Source of the DNA: Paraburkholderia caledonica NBRC 102488
GTDB lineage: Bacteria; Pseudomonadota; Gammaproteobacteria; Burkholderiales; Burkholderiaceae
Reading direction: 5' to 3'
NCBI RefSeq assembly: GCF_000685095.1
Contig: NZ_BAYE01000008.1
Location: 186,001-250,000, forward strand
DNA length: 64,000 nucleotides
The first letter of the stretch is position 1, and each line of letters opens with the position of its first letter. Made by a program: the position numbers and the translations under genes. Positions 1 to 10,104 of this stretch are shown piece by piece. The notes beneath the pieces were generated by a model. The model saw nothing but the letters and a program-made list of their open reading frames with translations. It was not told where the DNA came from and did no database searches.

Positions 1-1
1 G

Positions 2-604
2 CGCGGCGCCGGCGGCAGGTCTTTCATCTCCGGCACGGACATCGGCTATTTCACGGGCTTTCGCGATGGTCGCGATGGCGTTGCATACGAAGCGTTCGTC
101 GAGCGCGTGATCGGCATGGTCGAGCGAATTGCGAAGCCGACCATCGCGGTGATAGACGGCTGGGCCGTAGGTGGCGGTCTGGCGCTCGCCACGGCCTGCG
201 ATTTCCGTGTTTGCAGCGACGCATCGCGCTTTGGTGCGCCGATTGCGAAGACGCTGTCCAATACGCTTTCATCGCGCAACATCGCGCGACTCCAGGCGGC
301 GTTGGGCACGCCGCGCGTCAAAAAGATGCTGTTGCTCGCCGACTATCTGACGGCCGACGAAGCGCTGGCCTGCGGATACGTCTATCAGGTCTGCGCGCCT
401 GGCCTGCTGCAGGAGGCGGCGCATACGCTCGCTCAGCGGTTGATGGCGCTCTCGCCCGTCACGCAGAAAGCGGTGAAGGAGAGCTTGCGCCGCATCGTCG
501 TCGAGCAACGACTCGACGATGACGACCTGATCGAAGAAGTGTATGGCAGCACCGGCTTCAAGGAAGCGGTGCGTGCGTTTACGTCGGGATCTTCGAAGGC
601 ATAA
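2..604 (+). CDS. Enoyl-CoA hydratase/isomerase family protein (5' end outside window)
   Basis: The reading frame is open from base 2, so the N-terminus lies upstream of the window. The visible 200 residues start with a GAGGRSFISGTDI stretch, which is the crotonase oxyanion-hole region (A-G-x-x-F-x-x-G-x-D). It is followed by IAVIDGWAVGGGLALATACDFRV, the second oxyanion-hole loop with its conserved Gly-Gly-Gly, and then a helical C-terminal domain. The family hydrates or isomerises acyl-CoA thioesters in the cytoplasm. The substrate cannot be told from this fragment. The next gene is on the opposite strand, so this is the last gene of its transcription unit. Confidence 0.85.
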   Translation, partial: RGAGGRSFISGTDIGYFTGFRDGRDGVAYEAFVERVIGMVERIAKPTIAVIDGWAVGGGLALATACDFRVCSDASRFGAPIAKTLSNTLSSRNIARLQAALGTPRVKKMLLLADYLTADEALACGYVYQVCAPGLLQEAAHTLAQRLMALSPVTQKAVKESLRRIVVEQRLDDDDLIEEVYGSTGFKEAVRAFTSGSSKA

Positions 605-660
605 GTGTCCTGGCCGCACGTGTATTGCCGGTGCGGTCCCGAAGCACTCAGGCGTACCGT

Positions 661-1101
661 TTAATCGTAGTGCCGATGCTTATGACGCTTCTTGCCCGAC
701 CGGTAATCGCGCGAGTAGTCGTCGGCATACGAGTTCGAGCGCGAGATATTGCCGCCGAGCGCGGAGCCCGCGCCGCCGCCTAGTGCTGCGCCGATCAGGC
801 CGCCGCCACGTCCGCCCATGGCGTTGCCGGCTGCGGTGCCCGCACCGCCGCCCAGCGCGCCGCCTACGATGGCGCCCGTGCGCTCGCGGCGGTTCGACGT
901 CACCGCGCCGCCCGCGCCGCCGCCCACCGCGCCGCCGATCACAGCGCCCGTGCTGCCGCCGACCGCGCCGCCCAGTGCCGCACCCGCTACGCCGCCGAGC
1001 GCGCCGCCAAGCGCATTGTTCATATCGCCGGCCACTGCCGACAACGACGCCGCGCTCGTGAGCGCTGCAACAGCCACAATTTTTAGAATTCGCTTCGACA
1101 T
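661..1101 (-). CDS. Glycine-zipper outer-membrane-type small protein
   Basis: 146 residues from the ATG at 1101. A longer frame to 1173 exists, but the ATG at 1101 gives a clean signal peptide (MSKRILKIVAVAALTSAASL, then SAVAG). The mature part is an almost uninterrupted run of GxxxG repeats (GGALGG, GGVAGAALGG, GGSTGAVIGG), the hallmark of glycine-zipper domains that insert in or lie against membranes. A basic, His/Tyr-rich tail ends the protein (KKRHKHRHYD). Function is unknown; family members are envelope proteins often linked to stress. The very biased Gly/Ala codons also make long false frames on the other strand. Confidence 0.7.
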   Translation of the reverse strand: MSKRILKIVAVAALTSAASLSAVAGDMNNALGGALGGVAGAALGGAVGGSTGAVIGGAVGGGAGGAVTSNRRERTGAIVGGALGGGAGTAAGNAMGGRGGGLIGAALGGGAGSALGGNISRSNSYADDYSRDYRSGKKRHKHRHYD

Positions 1102-1251
1102 AAGAGGTCTTTGGTTTTTATGAGACGGCGCGAGTATAACCGGCGATTCGAAAGGCTTCTGTAACCGCCTCATCGCGTACCGGTAAGACGTGTAACAAAA
1201 CCTGCCGCGCCGTCTCTTCCCCTTGCTTCTTGCCTCTCCCCGGCTCGCGCG

Positions 1252-2940
1252 TCAGCGCTTGCGTTTCTTCTTCAGCTCGATGGTTTCGAACAGTTCATAG
1301 TTCGATGTAGGCGTCTGGTCCGCGCCGGGTGCGTGATAGTAGTTCATCGTGATGGTCGTCTCGCCGCCCGGATGGCCCGGCTCATGATCGAACACGGCGA
1401 TGCCGTAGCCGGTGCCGGTGTCTCGTTGCGCGGACCAGATTGCGTCTTCCACCGCATCCGCGCTCGCTCGCACGAACGTGCCCGCCGTGCTGCCTGGAAC
1501 CGGACGGTTAGGCCGCGTGAAAATGCGCGCTTGCGGCAGGCCCGTGCCCGCGTCGACGCCATACACGTCGAGCGGTGCGCTGGTGCCGCCGCCGCCGAGA
1601 ATCAGGTGGATCGTGCCGTGGCTCGTATCGAACGTCGACGCCCCGGCGGAAATCGCCGACATCACCGGCTTGGGCTGCAATGTATCGACAGGACGACCCG
1701 TGGCGATATCGGTGCCCTTGTTGTGATTGCAGCCGCGCACGGGATAGCTGCGTTCATAGTCGTGATCGTGGCCGCATAGCACGAGGTCCACGCCATAACG
1801 GTCGAAAAGCGGGAGCCAGGCTTCGCGGATGCCTTTGTCCGAACCGTTGCCCGTCTTCGAAGAACTCAACGCGTCCTGATGCATCTGCACGACGATCCAG
1901 TCGACGTCGTCGTCCTGGGCCGCGTGGCGGAGCGTCTTCTCCAGCCAGCGCGTTTGCTCGCCGCCGCTATAGCCGCGCACATAGAAGGACGTGCCCGGCT
2001 CGATCGGCGGATTCCCGGTGCTCGCTGCCGGCATGAGCGGTGCCGGCCCGGCCACGAACGCGGCGGCGTCCTGATAGACGACGTCGTCGGCATCGAGCGA
2101 GATGAACAGCACCGAGCTCACGCGAAAGCAATACCAGCGCCCCTGATATCGCGTGTGATTGTCGGGCAACGCGTAGCGCGAGAGATACGACGCGAACCCT
2201 TGCTCGCCGTTGTGAAACTCGATCTCGTGATTGCCGGGGCATGGCATCCACGGACGATTCGCGGCTGAACTTTGACAGTTGTTGCCGAAGTCGCGCCACA
2301 CTTCGGGCTGCTGTGTCGGGTTCAGGTTCGCATAACAAAGGTCGCCGTTGAGCAGGTGAAAGAGCGGCTGAAAGCGCTCGACCGCCTGTACGGCGAACCG
2401 GCTTTGCGGCGACGAGAGTACCCAGCCGGTATTCGGCGTGGCAAGGTCGCCATAACTCGTCCAGCGAAACGGTGCGCGGCCTCGCGGCGCCGTGCGGAAG
2501 CTGCCGCTGAAGGGCTGCGCCGCGTTGCTGTCGTTATCGGCCGTGACCTCGTATTCGTAACTCGTGTCTGGCTTGAGGTCGCGCAGACGCGCGTGATAGT
2601 TGAATACCACTTCGCCGTTGAGGCCGTCGGTGTACGTGGTCTGCACGCCATGCACGATCCGTTTGCCTTCTCCAACCCGGCCAATACGCAAGTGCGGCTT
2701 CACGGCAGCCGCGAGCGACGCCCACGACACAGTGACTTCATTGGATGGATCGTTGCCCCAGGTCAGGTGTACCTGCTCCGGTGTGCCATCGGGCGTGGCG
2801 CCTGCTGCGCGCGCCGTTGACAGCGCGTTGGCTGCACTTGCGAGACTCGATGCGCCGGCGAACTTCAGGAACCCGCGACGTGAAACGATGGAAGCGCCCT
2901 GATCGGCTGGCGAAGCCTTAGCGTTTTTTGTGTTCGACAT
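1252..2940 (-). CDS. Tat-exported purple acid phosphatase-like metallophosphoesterase
   Basis: 562 residues. The N-terminus has a twin-arginine signal (SRRGFLKFAG, about residues 21-30). An N-terminal fibronectin-III-like domain (about 50-150, WGNDPSNEVTVSW) matches the purple acid phosphatase N-domain. The calcineurin-like catalytic domain shows the metal-ligand motifs in order: YGDLATPNTG, LLNGDLCYAN, PCPGNHEIE, VVQMHQD and GHDHDYERSYP. The family hydrolyses phosphomonoesters, or sometimes diesters, outside the cytoplasm with a dinuclear metal centre. Tat export fits cofactor loading before transport. The C-terminus ends in a Lys/Arg cluster. It stands alone between genes of unrelated function; phosphate scavenging is plausible but not shown. 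Confidence 0.85.
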   Translation of the reverse strand: MSNTKNAKASPADQGASIVSRRGFLKFAGASSLASAANALSTARAAGATPDGTPEQVHLTWGNDPSNEVTVSWASLAAAVKPHLRIGRVGEGKRIVHGVQTTYTDGLNGEVVFNYHARLRDLKPDTSYEYEVTADNDSNAAQPFSGSFRTAPRGRAPFRWTSYGDLATPNTGWVLSSPQSRFAVQAVERFQPLFHLLNGDLCYANLNPTQQPEVWRDFGNNCQSSAANRPWMPCPGNHEIEFHNGEQGFASYLSRYALPDNHTRYQGRWYCFRVSSVLFISLDADDVVYQDAAAFVAGPAPLMPAASTGNPPIEPGTSFYVRGYSGGEQTRWLEKTLRHAAQDDDVDWIVVQMHQDALSSSKTGNGSDKGIREAWLPLFDRYGVDLVLCGHDHDYERSYPVRGCNHNKGTDIATGRPVDTLQPKPVMSAISAGASTFDTSHGTIHLILGGGGTSAPLDVYGVDAGTGLPQARIFTRPNRPVPGSTAGTFVRASADAVEDAIWSAQRDTGTGYGIAVFDHEPGHPGGETTITMNYYHAPGADQTPTSNYELFETIELKKKRKR

Positions 2941-3027
2941 GTCTATGTTTGTGGGTAGGAAGGACTGGCGGCTTGACCAGTGATCCTAGTCGCGAAACAG
3001 TGACAGTTGAATGAAACGGGTCAAACG

Positions 3028-3471
3028 CTAACGACTGGGAGGCTGTGGGTTGTTGGCAGGATTCGTATCGAACTTCGAAATGCGCTCGATACCGCTTTCA
3101 ATACCGCCGGATGCGCCGCTCTCACTGCATATCGCCAATAATTCGGTCTCCATTGCATCGGCGGTCTGCTTGTCGTAGATCTGTTCGCCATTCACGTAGA
3201 CCGTGAACGAGCGCAGGTACTTCGCTTTCTTCTCCGGGTTTTCGATCGTCTCGCGTGTCCACTGATAGAGCGGATAATTTTCGATGCCGAGCCGCTCCGC
3301 CTCGCTCACGTAGTCCGCGAATGCGTCGTACTGACAGATCACGGTCGCGTTATGCCGATGTAAACTTCGTTGAAGCGGGACATGCGCCGCGCCGGAAGAA
3401 TCGGCGCGCAATGCGCCGGCAAGTTCTGACGAGACGGTGAGCCGTAGCTGGAATTTGAGTGTCGAGTCCAC
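3028..3471 (-). CDS. Hypothetical protein
   Basis: 147 residues from a GTG at 3471 with a GGGGAA ribosome-binding site just upstream. The first 40 residues (VSSELAGALRADSSGAAHVP) look like a cytosolic beta-strand region. The middle is charged and aromatic (YDAFADYVSEAERLGI, YPLYQWTRETIENPEKKAKY), and the tail is Pro/Asn-rich. No signal peptide, membrane helix or known motif was recognised. It lies between the phosphatase and the GGDEF/EAL gene, all on the minus strand. It could be co-transcribed with the GGDEF/EAL gene, which ends 55 bases upstream. Confidence 0.5.
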   Translation of the reverse strand: MDSTLKFQLRLTVSSELAGALRADSSGAAHVPLQRSLHRHNATVICQYDAFADYVSEAERLGIENYPLYQWTRETIENPEKKAKYLRSFTVYVNGEQIYDKQTADAMETELLAICSESGASGGIESGIERISKFDTNPANNPQPPSR

Positions 3472-3525
3472 GTGTTCCCCACTGTCGGATATAGGCGCCG
3501 TATTGCGCCGCGGTCATGGAACCGC

Positions 3526-5460
3526 CTAGGCCGAAATCACCGATTGCGCGGGCAGCTTTTCGTCGATGCGCGCGATCTCGCAACCTTGCACCGGTCTGCC
3601 AAGCAAAAAGCCCTGCGCGTGGGTGCAGCCGGAACGGCGCACGAAGTCGAGTTGCTCTTCGGTTTCGATGCCTTCCGCCGTGGTCGGCATGCCGATTTCG
3701 CGCGCCAATGCGACGATCCCTCGCACGACCGCAGCAGATTCGCGCCGATGCACCGACTCCTTGACGAACGAACTGTCGATCTTCAGCTTGTCGAATGTGA
3801 AACGCACGAGCGTCGACATCGTCGAGAAGCCCGTGCCGAAATCGTCAAGCGCAAGGCCGATACCCAATGCACGCAACCTCGAAATATTGCGCCGGGTCAC
3901 GACGTCGTCGTTCAGCAGCACCGTCTCCGTCACCTCGATGTTAAGACGCTCGGGCGGAAGACGCGTCTTGCGAAGCACGCCCGCAACGATCGACGCAAAC
4001 GTCTCTTCACGTAATTGCACCGGCGATACATTGACCGCAACCGGAACCTTGTCGCGCCACATGACCGCTTCCTTGCACGACTGCAATAACGCCCATTCGC
4101 CGAGCGCGAGGATCAGGCCGGTGCGCTCCGCAGTCGGAATGAAGGCCGAGGGCGACAGCTCGCCGCGTGTCGGATGCTTCCAGCGAATCAGCGCCTCGCG
4201 GCCCGTCACAAAGCCGCTGGCCACATCGACAATCGGCTGATACTCCATGCGCAGTCCGCTGAACGAACGCAGCGCCCCTTCAAGGTCGCTGCGCAGCAGG
4301 CTCAGGTTTTCGTCGGATACATGTTGCTCCGCGTCGAAAATGACGTACGCGCTCTTGCCGCTGCGCTTAACCGCATACAACGCGCGGTCGGCGCAGATCA
4401 GCAATTGCGGCCCGGTCGTCGCGTGCTCGGGACACAGCGCGACGCCCACACTCGCGCCAATATGCACGAGCGCCTCACTCAACGCAAAAGGCCGGGCCAA
4501 GGTTTTGACGATTCTGTCCGCGAGCACGCGGACATCGCGGGACGGGTCGGGTGCTTCTGAAATGACCACGAATTCATCGCCTGCAAGGCGTCCGACGATG
4601 TCGGCAGCAGGCAGCACTTCACGCAAGCGGACCGCGGCCTCCTGGAGAATCTGGTCGCCGGCGGCATGACCCAGGCTGTCGTTGATTGCCTTGAAGCCGT
4701 CCAGGTCGATCAATAGAACGGCGAACAATGGCTCGCGATGCGACGAGCCTACCGCCGTGCGCTCCAGCAGCAATTCATTAATGCGCGCCCGATTCGGCAA
4801 GCCCGTCAGGCTATCGTGATGCGCAAGCCGCTGACTGTTTTCGCGCGCGAGCAGCAGCGCAACCGTATCGCGATTACTGCGCAGCGCAACGGTCAGAAAA
4901 CCGGCGGCACAGAACGGCGCCTGAAACAGCAGCACGAGTTTTCCCGAGCCGGGCGACAGCGCGGCGCCGACTCCCAGCAAACCGAGAATGAAGAGGATCT
5001 GCAGCATGACCAGCCGCGGCGTGGCCGCATTGCGTCCGGCCAGCCCGCCGACAACGCCGACGGCGCAAACATTGCCAAGCAGAAAGAGCGTCGCGTCGCC
5101 GCTGATATTGCATAGCAAGCTACCAAAGCCAAACAACGCGCTCCACAGAATACTTGCGAGCACAAACGCGGAGGTAGGCGTGGGCAAATCCCGCGCACTA
5201 CAGCGGCGACACAGCCAGATAAGCCAGAGGCGCACCATGAGCAGAGCAACAACGGCGCCTGTCCAACTCGCATATAGCAGGTTGGGATACAGATAGTAGG
5301 CCGTGGCGCAGACGCTGATTTCGCAGATCGACGCGAACACGATTGACCACGTTCGCGTGAAAAGATTGGCGAGGAGTATTTGCCGGTTCTCCGCGCTCAG
5401 GTTCTGAGCGGAAGAGACGATCCACCTGAAAAATGGAGACCTTGGTTCGCTAAAAGCCAT
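3526..5460 (-). CDS. Membrane-bound GGDEF-EAL cyclic-di-GMP turnover protein
   Basis: 644 residues. The first 200 residues hold about five to six hydrophobic helices and act as an unassigned membrane sensor domain. Next comes a GGDEF domain (about 215-375) with the signature changed to AGDEF (293-297). The position of the RxxD inhibitory site reads PAAD, so product inhibition is probably lost. AGDEF variants can still be active, so cyclase activity is open. The EAL domain (about 385-640) keeps the residues of active phosphodiesterases: REALIRW (EAL at 422-424), VNVSPVQL, IEVTETVLL, DDFGTGFS, the KLKID lysine and TTAEGIE. The likely net role is c-di-GMP breakdown with possible synthesis. It is divergent from the glp operon. 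Confidence 0.9.
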   Translation of the reverse strand: MAFSEPRSPFFRWIVSSAQNLSAENRQILLANLFTRTWSIVFASICEISVCATAYYLYPNLLYASWTGAVVALLMVRLWLIWLCRRCSARDLPTPTSAFVLASILWSALFGFGSLLCNISGDATLFLLGNVCAVGVVGGLAGRNAATPRLVMLQILFILGLLGVGAALSPGSGKLVLLFQAPFCAAGFLTVALRSNRDTVALLLARENSQRLAHHDSLTGLPNRARINELLLERTAVGSSHREPLFAVLLIDLDGFKAINDSLGHAAGDQILQEAAVRLREVLPAADIVGRLAGDEFVVISEAPDPSRDVRVLADRIVKTLARPFALSEALVHIGASVGVALCPEHATTGPQLLICADRALYAVKRSGKSAYVIFDAEQHVSDENLSLLRSDLEGALRSFSGLRMEYQPIVDVASGFVTGREALIRWKHPTRGELSPSAFIPTAERTGLILALGEWALLQSCKEAVMWRDKVPVAVNVSPVQLREETFASIVAGVLRKTRLPPERLNIEVTETVLLNDDVVTRRNISRLRALGIGLALDDFGTGFSTMSTLVRFTFDKLKIDSSFVKESVHRRESAAVVRGIVALAREIGMPTTAEGIETEEQLDFVRRSGCTHAQGFLLGRPVQGCEIARIDEKLPAQSVISA

Positions 5461-5820
5461 GACCTACGCATTTTTAATGGTTAGTGAATCGAAACGGGCA
5501 GCGTGGGCCGATTATTACGTAAACCTAAGTCGAAAGGTTAAATCGGACAGGGAAACGGCGTAAATCGCCTTCCCAATTGTTGGGCATCCCTGATGAAGCC
5601 AGAAGGCTGCTGGCCGCAGCTTATGAACACCCAAATCGACAAGGTTCTCTATTTGCACCTTTCGTAAGGTTAACCCCGATTTAAACGCAAACCAACAAAA
5701 GGGACATTCTGTTTGCTGCGTGTAATCAGAGTGCAAACAAATTGACGCCTCCGCGAAGCTCCGGCTCCGCGGCCGGCGCACAGACACCCAGACATATCTC
5801 GCGCCCGAAAGGAGAAAAAT
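5461..5820. other. Divergent intergenic region, GGDEF-EAL / glpS
   Basis: 360 bases with lower GC than the flanking genes, holding the start regions of two divergent units. A ribosome-binding site (AAAGGAGA, about 5809-5816) precedes the TTG start of glpS. A 9-base inverted pair, TTAAATCGG at 5538-5546 and CCGATTTAA at 5676-5684, may be chance. No gene or clear promoter was identified. Confidence 0.4.
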
Positions 5821-6915
5821 TTGGTCCTGGAACTGGAGCAAGTGAGTGTCGTTTCTGGCGGGCAACCGTATCTGTACGGCGTGAATTTGCGTCTCGTGCC
5901 AGGCGCCATCAATGTGTTGCTCGGTCCTACCCAGGCCGGCAAGACCACGCTAATGCGCGTCATGGCGGGACTGGACAGGCCAGGTGCGGGCCGCGTGCTC
6001 GTCGACGGTCAGGACGTGACAGGCGTCAGTGTGCGCCAGCGCAACCTTGCAATGGTTTATCAGCAGTTCATCAATTACCCGGCGATGACGGTGTTTCAGA
6101 ACATCGCCTCGCCGCTCCAGCTACAGAAGACCGACACCGCCGAAATTCGCCGGCGCGTGCAGGAAGTCGCGGCAAAGCTGCATATCGAGCATCTGCTGGA
6201 GCGGCGGCCGAACGAACTGTCAGGCGGCCAGCAGCAGCGGTGCGCGCTGGCGCGCGCGCTCGTGAAGCGCACATCGCTTGTATTGCTCGACGAACCGCTC
6301 GTCAATCTCGACTACAAGCTGCGTGAAGAATTGCGCATGGAACTCGCCACGCTTTTCGCGGACGGCAAGACGACCGTGGTGTACGCGACCACCGAGCCTC
6401 TTGAAGCACTGCTGCTCGGCGGCTATACGGCAATCGTGGATAAAGGCCGCGTGCTGCAATTCGGCCCGACGCTCGACGTCTATAACGCACCGGTCGACGT
6501 GGGCGCCGCGGCCGTCTTCAACGATCCGCCTATGAACATGCTCACGAGCGAACTGAACGGTAACGGCAGCGCGCGACTGCCGATCGGCATCGACGTGCCG
6601 ATCCGCCGCGGCACCGCTGTCAACGGCACATGCCGCATCGGCATCCGGCCCGGGCACTTGCGTCTTGCGGCGAAGACCTCGCATGCGATCGCCGTTCCAT
6701 GCCGGCTCGAACTCGCCGAATTGAGCGGCTCGGAAACCTATCTGCATCTGCACACGCTCAATGGCGGCATCGATCTCGTCGCGCAGTTGCAAGGCGTGCA
6801 TCAGATTGAACTCGGCACGCAACTCGACGTGTTCATCGACCCCGACGAACTGTTTGTGTTCGGCGCGGATACGAAGCTCGTATCCAGCCCGGAGGCGGCT
6901 TATGGCGCGCATTGA
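5821..6915 (+). CDS. glpS: ABC transporter ATPase, GlpS-like
   Basis: 364 residues from a TTG at 5821 preceded by AAAGGAG. It is a CUT1/MalK-type ATPase with a C-terminal TOBE-like regulatory domain. Walker A is GPTQAGKTT (35-43), the Q-loop is MVYQQF (78-83), the signature LSGGQ is at 133-137 and Walker B is LVLLDE (153-158). The H-loop, normally Y-V-T-H-D-Q, reads YATTEP here, so the catalytic-switch histidine is Thr191. It overlaps glpT by 14 bases and starts a six-gene operon matching the glycerol importer GlpSTPQUV described in Rhizobium leguminosarum. It is a cytoplasmic subunit that pairs with GlpT. Substrate is assigned by homology only. Confidence 0.85.
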   Translation: MVLELEQVSVVSGGQPYLYGVNLRLVPGAINVLLGPTQAGKTTLMRVMAGLDRPGAGRVLVDGQDVTGVSVRQRNLAMVYQQFINYPAMTVFQNIASPLQLQKTDTAEIRRRVQEVAAKLHIEHLLERRPNELSGGQQQRCALARALVKRTSLVLLDEPLVNLDYKLREELRMELATLFADGKTTVVYATTEPLEALLLGGYTAIVDKGRVLQFGPTLDVYNAPVDVGAAAVFNDPPMNMLTSELNGNGSARLPIGIDVPIRRGTAVNGTCRIGIRPGHLRLAAKTSHAIAVPCRLELAELSGSETYLHLHTLNGGIDLVAQLQGVHQIELGTQLDVFIDPDELFVFGADTKLVSSPEAAYGAH

Positions 6916-8022
6916 GTTTCAGAATCTCGCGCACGCGTATCGTCCCAATCCGGCGACGCTCGACGACTACGCGCTGCAACCCATGAGCATGGTCTGGGAA
7001 GACGGCGGCGCGTACGCGTTGCTCGGACCATCCGGTTGCGGCAAGACCACGCTGCTGAACATCGTGTCTGGTCTCGTCAAGCCTTCCGAGGGCAAGGTGC
7101 TGTTCGACGGACGCGACGTGACCGCGCTGGGCGCACGCGAGCGCAACATCGCGCAGGTGTTCCAGTTCCCGGTGATCTACGACACCATGAGCGTGTTCGA
7201 CAACCTCGCGTTTCCGCTGCGCAACCGCAAAATACCGGCGGCCGAAGTCAGGAAGCGCGTGCACGAGGTGGCGGACATTCTCGACATGACGCGGGATCTG
7301 CCGCATAAGGCGAGCAACCTCGCAGCGGACGCGAAGCAAAAGATTTCGCTGGGACGCGGCCTCGTGCGCCAGGACGTCGCAGCGATCCTGTTCGACGAGC
7401 CGCTGACCGTGATCGATCCGGCGATGAAATGGATGTTGCGCCGGCAGCTGAAGAAGATCCATCAGCAACTCAAGCTCACGCTCATATACGTCACGCACGA
7501 TCAGGTCGAGGCGCTCACCTTCGCTGACGAAGTCGTGGTCATGACAAACGGTCGCGTCGTTCAGAAGGGCGGCGCCGATGCGCTTTTTCTACGGCCGGAT
7601 CACGCGTTCGTCGGCTACTTCATCGGCAGCCCCGGCATGAATCTTTGCCCAATCGAGCTTGACGCGGAAGGCGCGAAAATCGGCGCCCAACGGCTCGCTC
7701 TGGACACTGACACACTCGCGGCGCTAAGACATGCACATGAGCACGCAAACGGCGCGCTCACACTCGGCATTCGCCCCGAGTTCGTCCGGCTCGCACAGGA
7801 AAGCGAAGCGGGTGTGGTCAAGGCGCAGGTATTGCGCGCGCAACAGCTCGGCAACTATCAGCTCGTCACAGCGCAATGCGACGGCCATCTGTTCAACGCC
7901 AAGCTCGAGCCGCATGTGCGTGTCGTGGACGGACCGGCCTGGCTGCGCCTCGCCGCGCCTGAAACGGTGTTCTTCTGCAACGACGAAAGAATCGACGCAC
8001 GCATCTCCGAAGGAGCGGCGAG

Positions 8023-8026
<4 letters not shown>
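6902..8026 (+). CDS. glpT: ABC transporter ATPase, GlpT-like, with degenerate signature motif
   Basis: 374 residues from the ATG at 6902, inside the end of glpS. The frame stays open further upstream, but MARIEFQNL aligns with the family start. Walker A is GPSGCGKTT (42-50), Walker B is ILFDE (162-166), and the H-loop YVTHDQ keeps its histidine (199). The ABC signature, LSGGQ in its partner, is LAADA (140-144), followed by KQKISLGRGLV. A TOBE-type C-terminal half follows. Paired with GlpS this gives one full ATP site (GlpT Walker/H-loop with GlpS LSGGQ) and one degenerate site. Its stop overlaps the glpP start as ATGA. Confidence 0.85.
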
Positions 8027-8908
<882 letters not shown>

Positions 8909-8919
<11 letters not shown>

Positions 8920-9721
8920 GCGCCGCTGGATGCGCACGTTGGTGCTCGTCGTTTATATGTTGTTCGCGCTGATTCCGCTGTACTGGATGCTGTCGATCTC
9001 GTTGCGCACGAACGAAGAAACCATGTCGGCGTTCGCCACGCTGCCACAGCATGTGACGTTCGAGAACTACAAGATCATCTTCACCGATCCGTCCTGGTAC
9101 TGGGGCTACATCAATTCGATCATCTACGTGCTGATGAATACGGTGATGTCGGTGCTCGTCGCGCTGCCTGCCGCTTATGCGTTCTCACGCTACCGCTTTC
9201 TCGGCGACAAGCACATGTTCTTCTGGCTGCTCACCAACCGCATGACGCCGCCCGCCGTGTTCTTGCTGCCGTTTTTTCAGCTCTATTCGAGCGTCGGTTT
9301 GACCGACACGTACATTGCCGTTGCGCTTGCGCACATGCTGTTCAACGTGCCGCTCGCGGTGTGGATTCTCGAAGGCTTCATGTCGGGCGTATCGCGCGAA
9401 ATCGACGAAACAGCGTATATCGACGGCTATACGTTCCCCGCTTTCTTCGTGAAGATTTTCTTGCCGCTGATCAAGTCGGGCGTCGGCGTCACCGCGTTCT
9501 TCTGTTTCATGTTCAGCTGGGTCGAACTGCTGCTCGCACGCACGCTGACCTCCGTGAACGCGAAGCCGATCGCGGCGGTGATGACACGCACGGTGTCGGC
9601 TGCCGGCATGGACTGGGGCGTGTTGTCCGCGGCGGGCGTGCTGACCATCGTTCCTGGTGCGCTAGTGATCTACTTCGTGCGCAACTACATCGCGAAGGGC
9701 TTTGCGATGGGGAGAGTCTGA
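8909..9721 (+). CDS. glpQ: ABC transporter permease, GlpQ-like
   Basis: 270 residues, the MalG-type half of the permease pair, with six hydrophobic segments. The EAA loop appears as ISREIDETAYIDGYTFPAFF-like sequence near residues 160-180 (IDETAYIDG is the core). An RBS (GGAGACGAAC) lies in the end of glpP. The stop TGA shares a base with the next ATG (TGATG), so the small downstream gene is translationally coupled. Confidence 0.85.
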
Positions 9722-10002
9722 TGTTCACGTGGATGTACTGGACGCCCGAAGTGGCGCTCTTCTTCGGCTGCATTGTCGTAATGCTGGCCGGCATGACGAT
9801 GTGGGAACTGCGCTCGCCGACGACTGAACGCAAGGGCTTTCTGCCCATCTCGACCACGCGTGGGGACCGCCTGTTCATCGGCCTTCTCGCGGCGGCGTAT
9901 GTGAACCTCGCATGGATCGGCATCAGCGCCGAAGGCTCGAATTCGTGGCCGGGATTCGTGGCTTCGGTGCTCGTTCTGCTCGCGATCATGTGGAAAGGCT
10001 AG
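9721..10002 (+). CDS. glpU: DUF2160 small membrane protein, GlpU-like
   Basis: 93 residues. It has a hydrophobic segment near the N-terminus (VALFFGCIVVMLAGMTMW), a central polar stretch with PTTERKGFLP and TTRGDRLF, and one or two further hydrophobic segments ending in LLAIMWKG. DUF2160 proteins sit between the permease and binding-protein genes of GlpSTPQUV-type operons. Their role is not known to me; an accessory membrane subunit is the natural guess. Translationally coupled to glpQ by TGATG. Confidence 0.8.
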   Translation: MFTWMYWTPEVALFFGCIVVMLAGMTMWELRSPTTERKGFLPISTTRGDRLFIGLLAAAYVNLAWIGISAEGSNSWPGFVASVLVLLAIMWKG

Positions 10003-10104
10003 CAAGTCGACACACGCAATGAAGGCTGGCAACTCCCGGTTCCGCTGATGCCCCGAGCGGGCTCCGGCCAGATTCAAGGGGCACGAAAGACACAGGAGAA
10101 GACC

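Noticed and set aside
614..636. Hairpin CCGCAC ... GTGCGG after the enoyl-CoA hydratase gene
   Set aside because: Only a 6-bp stem with an 11-base loop and no T-run; not enough for a terminator call.
749..1123. A Pro/Ala-rich plus-strand frame
   Set aside because: It is the reverse of the glycine-zipper gene (Gly codons read as Pro/Ala) and has no ribosome-binding site.
3526..5460. Idea that AGDEF makes the cyclase domain inactive
   Set aside because: Ala at the first position of GGDEF is tolerated in some active cyclases, so activity cannot be ruled out from this change alone.
5538..5684. Inverted pair TTAAATCGG / CCGATTTAA upstream of glpS
   Set aside because: Nine bases separated by about 130 bases in AT-richer DNA can easily arise by chance; no other operator-like structure supports it.
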